DNA from: Flammeovirga pectinis
GTDB lineage: Bacteria > Bacteroidota > Bacteroidia > Cytophagales > Flammeovirgaceae
Reading direction: 5' to 3'
NCBI RefSeq assembly: GCF_003970675.1
Contig: NZ_CP034562.1
Span: 1,426,001-1,490,000 of the forward strand
DNA: 64,000 nucleotides
Shown here in pieces: positions 58,219 to 64,000 of this stretch. The notes below the pieces were generated by a model. It saw nothing but the letters and a program-made list of their open reading frames with translations. It ran no database searches and was not told the origin of the DNA. Position 1 is the first letter of the stretch. Each line of letters opens with the position of its first letter. Both the position numbers and the translations under genes were made by a program.

Positions 58219-58929
58219 TTATCCCATAGAGTGATATACATTTTGTACATCATCATCTTCTTCTAATTTTTCTAATAATTTATCAACATCTTCTTCCTCT
58301 TCAGGGGTAAGCTTTTTAGTAACCGTTGGTATTCTTTCTAAGCCAGAACTAATAATTTCTAATTTTTGTTCTTCTAATGCTTTTTGAAGAGAGCCAAAGC
58401 TTTGGAATTCACCATAAATCATGATATCATTTTCTTCTTCAAAAACTTCTTCAGCACCAAAATCAATTAATTCTAATTCTAGTTCCTCCACATCAAGATC
58501 ACCTTTAGCAATCTTAAAATGACATTTATGATCGAACATAAATTCTACAGAACCAGAGGTACCTAAGCTACCACCTGTTTTAGTAAAGTAACTTCTAACA
58601 GCAGCAACAGTTCTATTGTTATTGTCTGTAGCAGTTTCTACTAATACAGCAATACCGTAAGGGCCGTAACCTTCAAATAATCTTTCTTCGTAATTAGATG
58701 TATCTTTATCAGTTGCTCTTTTTATAGCACGCTCGATGTTATCTTTCGGCATGTTCTCCGCTTTACAGTTTTGTAAAACTGCACGAAGTCTAGAGTTTGA
58801 ATCTGGATCAGAAGAGCCACCTTCCTTAATCGCAATTACAATATCTTTACCAAGGCGCGTAAAAGCTTTAGCCATATGCGCCCATCTTTTCATTTTTCGC
58901 CCTTTTCTAAATTCAAATGCTCTTCCCAT
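58219..58929 (-). CDS. yebC: YebC/PmpR family regulatory protein
   Basis: 236 residues, the full family length. The start MGRAFEFRKGRKMKRWAHMAKAFTRLGKDI and RLRAVLQNCKAENMPKDNIERAI, YEGYGPYGIAVLVETATDN (with FEGYGP) and TKTGGSLGTSGSVEFMFD are its signatures. YebC proteins are DNA-binding or ribosome-associated; recent work links members to translation of proline-rich stretches. Which applies here cannot be told. It has a TAnnTTTG -7 box on the minus strand (58960-58967) and a hairpin terminator downstream. Confidence 0.94.
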   Translation of the reverse strand: MGRAFEFRKGRKMKRWAHMAKAFTRLGKDIVIAIKEGGSSDPDSNSRLRAVLQNCKAENMPKDNIERAIKRATDKDTSNYEERLFEGYGPYGIAVLVETATDNNNRTVAAVRSYFTKTGGSLGTSGSVEFMFDHKCHFKIAKGDLDVEELELELIDFGAEEVFEEENDIMIYGEFQSFGSLQKALEEQKLEIISSGLERIPTVTKKLTPEEEEDVDKLLEKLEEDDDVQNVYHSMG

Positions 58930-58959
58930 TTTCTCTAGTAAATTTTGTTATTTTATATG

Positions 58960-58967
58960 CAAAAATA
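58960..58967 (-). promoter_or_regulatory. -7 box of yebC promoter
   Basis: TATTTTTG on the minus strand, 31 bases before the ATG; no convincing TTG at the expected distance. Confidence 0.45.
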
Positions 58968-59056
58968 CATTTAAGTATTGCAAATCATAATTCTATACTG
59001 TGAATTACCTCTAATTTAAGGTAAAGATTACAGTTTTAAAAAATCGATAGAAATAA

Positions 59057-59617
59057 TTATTCTCCTAATAATTGCTGTACAACCCTTGGGAAATAAAAAT
59101 GTTCTAGTTTAAGTACTTTAGCGCCAACTTCTTCCGGAGAATCTGAAGGTAAAATAGGTGTAGATGCTTGTAAAATATATTGTCCTTCATCGTATTTACT
59201 ATTACAATAATGAATAGTTATACCTGAGATAGCTTCCTTATTTTTCACAACAGCTTTGTGTACGTTACTTCCGTACATTCCTTTTCCGCCATATTTTGGC
59301 AATAGTGCAGGGTGTATATTGATTACTTTATCTGTGAAATGATCAAGTATATCGTTAGCTACTAATAATAAGAAACCTGCAAGAATTACATAGTCTACTT
59401 TTTCTTTAACTAAAAAGTCAAGAACAGTTCCATCATTAAAAGATGATTTAGGAAAATAATGTCCATCAACACCTAAATTGTTTGCTTTTTCTAAAACACC
59501 TGCATCTTTGTTATTAGATAATACAACGAAATCAACATTCTTATTTTCAGAAAAATGTTGGATTATCTTTAAAGCATTTGATCCTGTGCCTGAAGCAAAA
59601 ATTGCAATCTTTGTCAT
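59057..59617 (-). CDS. purN: Phosphoribosylglycinamide formyltransferase
   Basis: 186 residues. IAIFASGTGSNALKI is the N-terminal substrate loop; the catalytic His is in NIHPALLPKYGG, and ISGITIHYCNSKYDEG contains the HxxxxxxDxG-type Asp. It transfers a formyl group from 10-formyl-tetrahydrofolate to GAR in purine synthesis. No other pur gene is adjacent. The YebC gene follows on the same strand after about 130 bases with its own promoter box. Normal length for PurN. Confidence 0.93.
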   Translation of the reverse strand: MTKIAIFASGTGSNALKIIQHFSENKNVDFVVLSNNKDAGVLEKANNLGVDGHYFPKSSFNDGTVLDFLVKEKVDYVILAGFLLLVANDILDHFTDKVINIHPALLPKYGGKGMYGSNVHKAVVKNKEAISGITIHYCNSKYDEGQYILQASTPILPSDSPEEVGAKVLKLEHFYFPRVVQQLLGE

Positions 59618-59676
59618 ATTCTTAGTTTAGTTTCCGTAAATATAACTGCATAATTTCATTAATCTTTATAATACCA

Positions 59677-59712
59677 AAAAAAGCATTGAACCTAATTAGA
59701 TTCAATGCTTTT
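59677..59712 (-). terminator. Terminator of the ROK kinase gene
   Basis: AAAAAAGCATTGAA and TTCAATGCTTTT arms; T's follow on the minus strand. Confidence 0.88.
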
Positions 59713-59733
59713 AGTTAGACTTAAGTTAACAAC

Positions 59734-60651
59734 TTAATCTAGGTTTATCTGATCAATACCAATGGATGCAGCGCCTAAAATACCAGCATTGTTACCAAGT
59801 GTAGCAAGCTGAATGTTTAAATCTTTTGTATAATATTCAGGTAAGAAGTTATTAATAACTTCATACATGTTCCCTTTTAGGTAATCGAATGTTTCTGAGA
59901 CACCGCCACCAATAAGGATTGATTTTATATCAAGAATACGGACGCAAGAAACAATTAGTTCACCTACGTATTTTCCCATATCATGGAACACCTGTAAAGC
60001 TACTTCATCTCCTTCATGTGCAGCTGTTGCAACTATTTTTGCATCAAATTCACCTTTTACTAAAGAAGTAGATAACTTACCTTCATCTATATATTTCGTT
60101 GCCATTTCTATTATACCAGCTTTACCTATGTTCTGTTCAATAGTTTTGCCTGTACTAGAAAGAATATGACCAATTTCTAAACCGTTTCCATCTCCTCCTT
60201 TAAAAACACGACCGTTAATAACGCATCCTCCACCAACACCTGTTCCAAGTGTAATGAAAATATATGTTTTAGGAACGGCGTCTAAACCAAAATGAAGCTC
60301 ACCAAGTGCTGCAGCATTTGCATCATTATCCATTGCAATAGGCAATGAGGGGAAATTGTTTTTTAAAATTTTTACAAGTGGTTGTCTAGAGAGAGAAGGG
60401 ACGTTTGGTAAATCTAGCGTAGAAAGCCCATCTGCAGAGATTGTACCTGGAATCCCGATACCAACAGAAGCAATATTTGGATATTTAGCTAATCTTTTTT
60501 CGAGTAGTTTAGAAAAATTACCACAGAAATCACCACCTTCAGAAACTTCTTTAGTTGGGTATTTTTTCTTTTTAATGATATTACCATCAGAGTCAACAAC
60601 TCCAAACTTTACATTAGTACCACCAATATCAACACCTAAGAAATGCTTCAT
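59734..60651 (-). CDS. ROK-family sugar kinase, zinc motif absent
   Basis: 305 residues. GVDIGGTNVKFGVVD (phosphate 1), DNDANAAALGE with the catalytic Asp, and LGTGVGGGCVINGRVFKG (adenosine) are the ROK/glucokinase pattern; ILIGGGVSE follows near the end. ROK enzymes normally have a Cys-rich zinc site CxCGxxGCxE after the EIGH motif; here EIGHILSSTG is followed by KTIEQNIGKAGIIE, with no cysteine, although the Glu remains. So it would lack bound zinc and may have altered specificity. It phosphorylates glucose or a related sugar with ATP. No helix-turn-helix domain, so not a ROK repressor. Confidence 0.85.
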   Translation of the reverse strand: MKHFLGVDIGGTNVKFGVVDSDGNIIKKKKYPTKEVSEGGDFCGNFSKLLEKRLAKYPNIASVGIGIPGTISADGLSTLDLPNVPSLSRQPLVKILKNNFPSLPIAMDNDANAAALGELHFGLDAVPKTYIFITLGTGVGGGCVINGRVFKGGDGNGLEIGHILSSTGKTIEQNIGKAGIIEMATKYIDEGKLSTSLVKGEFDAKIVATAAHEGDEVALQVFHDMGKYVGELIVSCVRILDIKSILIGGGVSETFDYLKGNMYEVINNFLPEYYTKDLNIQLATLGNNAGILGAASIGIDQINLD

Positions 60652-60781
60652 TTTTAAATTATTATAGGAGTAAAAAAATGTTTGATATATAATTTTAATA
60701 AATCATTTTCACATTTTCTTCATATTAATGAAGTTTATTTCTAACTATTTCACTATTTTTAGTCGATATTTGATCTAAACA

Positions 60782-62974
60782 ATGACTGATAATAGATTTT
60801 TTAAACATATAATTCTATTTCTACTACTATTATTTGGCTTATCATTGAACGCAACTACCGAAGATGAAAACTCGGGCAACACTTCAATAATAAACGATAG
60901 TCTATTTAATAAATACGACAGTAAGAAAGTAGGTGCCTTTTTAACAAAGGGACATTTAGATAGTGCAAAAAACTATCTAGACGATCATTTGTATCTATTA
61001 GATGAAGATGGAGATTTCGAAGATAAGTTCTATGTTGCTTCCCAATATTGTACGTATTATGAAGATATTGGTAAACTTGATTCTGCAGAACAGTTTTGTC
61101 AGTTAGCATTAAATATATCGGAAGATAAATTGAATTTTGATTATATATCAAAAGCAAATACAAATCTTGCTACACTATATACATCTCAGGGTAAAACAGA
61201 AACTGCATTAAATTTATTAAAAACAGCATATGAAATTCAATTACAAAATGAAGATGTAGTTGATTTAGCATTTACTTTGAATAATATTGGGTTTATTTAT
61301 TTTCAGCATAAAGAATATATTCATGCATTCGAAGTGTTTAATGAAATTCTTGACATTGAAGTAGACTCTACAAGTGAAAGACTTGAGTTTATTAAAGCAA
61401 ATGCCTTATTAAATATGGCTGATATTCATTATGAATTTAATGAGTATGATGCTTTAAGGCATCTTTTGATTAAACTCGATAAAATGCAGGTTTTTACAAT
61501 GAATAAAGATTTTGAAGGCTTTATTTATTTGTCTTTACTGAAAGGTAAACTTGCAATGGGTTTAAATGATATGGCACTTGCAAAGAAAATATTTCTTCTT
61601 ACAGTAAGAGAGTCTAATAAAAAAGAATTTCCTCAGCCAAAGTTAAATTCCTATTTTTCAATAGGTAATTACTATTATAAATTAAAAGATTATACAAGTG
61701 CTTACGATGCTTATGAGAGAGCATACGTAATTAGTAAAAATAACAGACTTTTAGATTTTGAATATCAAGTTTCTTTAAAACTAGCACTTACGTTAAAGCA
61801 AATAAATAAAGATCAGTCTATTTATTTTTTCCAGAAATCTATAAATCTATCAGATAGTTTATTTAATCAACAAAAGACTGCTGCGGTTGCAGATATGCAG
61901 GCGTTTCATGAAGTTGAATTACAAAAAGAACAAAATGATGTATTAAGGGTTAGAGATCACGACAATTCTAAAAAGCTTGATGAACAGAAAAAGTTTATCG
62001 AGATGAGTATTGTTATCGTTGTTCTTCTCCTTATTTTCACCTATTATATTTACTTAAATCAGCGAAAAACAAAAAAGCTGAATCTAAAACTTTCTAGTGC
62101 TTTTAGAGAGTTAGAAATGGCTAATATTGAAGTTGAATCTGTAAATTCTGAATTATTAATAAAGAATGATGTTCTACGTGATACCTTGGAACACTCTAAA
62201 CAACAAGGTAAACAACTGAATTATCAGCATGCTAAGATATCAAGTAGTATTAAAAGTGCACATTTAATTCAGTCTTCTATTTTACCGTCTGATAAAGGAA
62301 TTACAAATGCATTTCCAAAGAACTTCATTTTTAATCAACCAAAAGATGTTGTAAGTGGAGACTTCTATTGGTTTACAGAACAGGAGGGTTGGAAAATTTA
62401 TGCTTGTATTGATTGTACAGGTCATGGTGTTCCTGGAGCTCTTATGTCTATGATGGCGTCTAGTTCCTTATATGAAATTGTGCGTGGTAAAAAGATTTTA
62501 TCACCAGGTAAAATACTTGGGGAACTTAATAATATTGTAGTTAGAAACCTTCAGCAAGATACCAACGATAATAATGATGGTATGGACATGACTTTAATAG
62601 CTATTAAAGGAAATGTTTTAAAATATGCAGGAGCAAAAAACCCTTTATATATAGTTCGAGATAGCTTAATTTACAAATTAGCAGGAACACGAAAATCAAT
62701 AGGTGGAGAACTAGATTTAGTTTATGAAGAGCATGAATGGTTATTAGAAAAAGGAGATAACTTATTTATGGCTACCGATGGTTATCAAGATCAATTTGGT
62801 GGTGAGAAAACTAGAAAGTTTATGGTGAAAAGGTTGCGTGAATTATATGTTGAAATTGCAACATTACCTTCGTCAGAACAAAAAGTAGTTTTAGCAAATA
62901 CCATTAATAAATGGATGGAAGAAGGACAATGGGAGCAGATTGATGATATGTTAATTATCGGAATCAAGATCTAA
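60782..62974 (+). CDS. TPR sensor fused to SpoIIE-type phosphatase
   Basis: 730 residues. Signal peptide (1-24), periplasmic TPR array of about seven repeats (about 65-385; FTLNNIGFIYFQHKEYIHAF, YFSIGNYYYKLKDYTSAYDAYERA), one transmembrane helix (about 403-425), a coiled coil (about 430-485) and a SpoIIE/PP2C domain (500-730; VSGDFYWFTEQ, CIDCTGHGVPGALMSMMASS, NNDGMDMTLIAI, MATDGYQDQFGG). The metal Asp residues look intact. It is built like the 7TM-DISM protein at 9995-12280, differing only in the sensor part. Divergent from the ROK kinase gene; a strong terminator follows. Confidence 0.9.
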   Translation: MTDNRFFKHIILFLLLLFGLSLNATTEDENSGNTSIINDSLFNKYDSKKVGAFLTKGHLDSAKNYLDDHLYLLDEDGDFEDKFYVASQYCTYYEDIGKLDSAEQFCQLALNISEDKLNFDYISKANTNLATLYTSQGKTETALNLLKTAYEIQLQNEDVVDLAFTLNNIGFIYFQHKEYIHAFEVFNEILDIEVDSTSERLEFIKANALLNMADIHYEFNEYDALRHLLIKLDKMQVFTMNKDFEGFIYLSLLKGKLAMGLNDMALAKKIFLLTVRESNKKEFPQPKLNSYFSIGNYYYKLKDYTSAYDAYERAYVISKNNRLLDFEYQVSLKLALTLKQINKDQSIYFFQKSINLSDSLFNQQKTAAVADMQAFHEVELQKEQNDVLRVRDHDNSKKLDEQKKFIEMSIVIVVLLLIFTYYIYLNQRKTKKLNLKLSSAFRELEMANIEVESVNSELLIKNDVLRDTLEHSKQQGKQLNYQHAKISSSIKSAHLIQSSILPSDKGITNAFPKNFIFNQPKDVVSGDFYWFTEQEGWKIYACIDCTGHGVPGALMSMMASSSLYEIVRGKKILSPGKILGELNNIVVRNLQQDTNDNNDGMDMTLIAIKGNVLKYAGAKNPLYIVRDSLIYKLAGTRKSIGGELDLVYEEHEWLLEKGDNLFMATDGYQDQFGGEKTRKFMVKRLRELYVEIATLPSSEQKVVLANTINKWMEEGQWEQIDDMLIIGIKI

Positions 62975-62992
62975 ATGAAATCAAAAAATATT

Positions 62993-63035
62993 AAAAAAGC
63001 CTGTAATTGAATTTAAATCAATTACAGGCTTTTTT
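62993..63035. terminator. Bidirectional terminator
   Basis: AAAAAAGCCTGTAATTGA and TCAATTACAGGCTTTTTT arms with a short loop. Confidence 0.92.
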
Positions 63036-63036
63036 G

Positions 63037-63381
63037 TTAGAGGTCTAAAACTAAATGTGGAGGTCTTCCAATAACAGCTTTATTGTCTTTTATCACTATA
63101 GGTCTTTCAATTAACTTAGGGTATTCTACCAAGGCAGCAATATATTCATCATCAGAAAGTTCTTTACCTTTAAAGTTCTCTTTATAAATTGCTTCTCCTT
63201 TTCTTATGAGATCTAGAGGTTTAATTTTTAATAGAGACAATAAGTTAACGATTTCATCTCTTGATGGGTTCTCTTTTAAATACTCTCGTATTTTAATATC
63301 ACTATCTCCACTTTCTTCATTTAATAGCTGAAGCGCTTCTCTACTTTTAGAACACCTTGGGTTATGCCAAATTGTAACCAT
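63037..63381 (-). CDS. arsC: ArsC-like arsenate reductase family protein
   Basis: 114 residues. WHNPRCSKSREAL places the catalytic Cys10 and basic residues as in ArsC/Spx proteins, and LIERPIVIKDNKAVIGRPPH carries the Arg residues that bind arsenate in ArsC. The family reduces arsenate to arsenite with glutaredoxin; the Spx relatives regulate RNA polymerase instead. The IGRPP end favours ArsC. No ars operon is next to it. The start codon is one base beyond the meaB stop (gap of one base), so they are co-transcribed; the link is not obvious. Confidence 0.88.
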   Translation of the reverse strand: MVTIWHNPRCSKSREALQLLNEESGDSDIKIREYLKENPSRDEIVNLLSLLKIKPLDLIRKGEAIYKENFKGKELSDDEYIAALVEYPKLIERPIVIKDNKAVIGRPPHLVLDL

Positions 63382-63382
63382 A

Positions 63383-64000
63383 CTAATCTATTTTTTTATT
63401 AAATAATTCAATTAATTTTCTTGCACCCGCAATAGCAGGCAATTTATTTTGAATTACTTCATTTTCCAAAGTATCCATTTGTTGTGTTACATTTGGGTTA
63501 TTAATGAAAGCTCTTTTTAGATAGTTATCTATAGTTTCATGCATCCAATGTAAATTTTGTTGTTGGCGGTTGGATTGAAAATAGCCTTTAGATTTCATGT
63601 GCTTTTCAAATGAAAGGATATCTTCTAAAATATTATCAAGGCCTTCGTTTTGGAGTGAAGAACATGTCATAACTTTTGGAGACCAACCTGTTTCTGCAGG
63701 AGGAAAGAGGTGTAAAGCATTTTGGTATTCGGCCTTGGCTAATTTACCTTGGTGAATATTATCATTATCACATTTAGTAATAGCAATAGCATCTGCCATT
63801 TCCATTATCCCTCTTTTAATACCTTGTAGTTCATCTCCAGCTCCAGCAAGCATAAGTAATAGGAAAAAATCTACAATACCTTTTACAGTAGTTTCTGATT
63901 GTCCTACACCAACAGTTTCAATAAGGATAACATCAAAGCCTGCAGCCTCACAGAGTAGCATTGTCTCTCTTGTTTTATGATTTACACCACCAAGTGCATT
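63383..64000 (-). CDS. meaB: Methylmalonyl-CoA mutase-associated GTPase MeaB, C-terminal part
   Basis: The open frame runs off the right end, so only the last 206 residues or so are seen. At the top of the window ALGGV then [15 protein letters not shown] and [13 protein letters not shown] are the switch segments of the ArgK/MeaB GTPase, [17 protein letters not shown] follows, and ITKCD is the NKxD base-specificity motif in altered form. A C-terminal dimerisation arm (about the last 90 residues) ends [10 protein letters not shown]. It protects and loads cobalamin into methylmalonyl-CoA mutase. The mutase gene is not in the window but is expected to be close. Confidence 0.93.
   Translation of the reverse strand, partial: NALGGVNHKTRETMLLCEAAGFDVILIETVGVGQSETTVKGIVDFFLLLMLAGAGDELQGIKRGIMEMADAIAITKCDNDNIHQGKLAKAEYQNALHLFPPAETGWSPKVMTCSSLQNEGLDNILEDILSFEKHMKSKGYFQSNRQQQNLHWMHETIDNYLKRAFINNPNVTQQMDTLENEVIQNKLPAIAGARKLIELFNKKID

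Overview
The window is about two thirds A+T, uses ATG with occasional GTG and TTG starts, shows almost no purine-rich Shine-Dalgarno sites, and carries promoter boxes of the Bacteroidetes type (TTTG or TTG, about 19-20 nt, TAnnTTTG). Products fit the phylum: 7TM-DISM and TPR proteins fused to SpoIIE-type phosphatases, GIN-domain and Asp-rich lipoproteins, a DUF349 protein, an MsrB-MsrA fusion and a two-TOBE molbindin. The best guess is a marine Cytophagales bacterium of the Flammeovirga type. This rests on gene style, not on a marker comparison. No rRNA, tRNA, CRISPR array, insertion sequence or prophage was seen; the segment reads as ordinary chromosome.

Layout. 1-3.2 kb: the dnaE 3' end, two small proteins (one a Cys-rich lipoprotein) and a LamB-like porin. 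3.2-7.2 kb: a UPF0173 hydrolase and a minus-strand modA-mop-modB-modC molybdate operon. 7.4-12.3 kb: exonuclease-BRCT protein, acetate kinase and a 7TM-DISM/SpoIIE sensor. 12.4-18.3 kb: an ATP-grasp-like gene coupled to a small gene, proline iminopeptidase, an ABC-F ATPase, and infC-rpmI-rplT with an internal promoter and structured leader. 18.5-27.9 kb: S41 protease, Cys-less alkyltransferase-like protein, HNH protein, barrel protein, HisI, methyltransferase, YchF, GH25 lysozyme, receiver-histidine kinase and ferrochelatase. 28-39.7 kb: KtrB-KtrA potassium uptake, glycosyltransferase, a lone nuoD, DUF349 protein, BCCT transporter with a porin, and a GIN lipoprotein.

39.7-46.2 kb is the least familiar part. 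A minus-strand run of secreted or lipid-anchored proteins (45536 down to 40345) appears to share one small domain and ends in an 863-residue leucine-rich-repeat protein. A glutathione peroxidase and a divergent Sel1-TM-LysM membrane protein lie beside it. This run is the best candidate for an undescribed envelope system.

47.9-64 kb: dapA beside an ACT-domain protein, MsrBA, a CLC-F-type fluoride antiporter, an FtsX-like permease, proline dehydrogenase, nitroreductase, thioredoxin, YebC, PurN, a ROK sugar kinase lacking the zinc motif, a TPR/SpoIIE sensor, ArsC and the 3' part of meaB. Two themes recur: ion and osmotic handling (Ktr, BCCT with porin, CLC-F) and signalling through SpoIIE phosphatases. 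Gene pairs are usually separated by clear hairpin terminators, many of them bidirectional.
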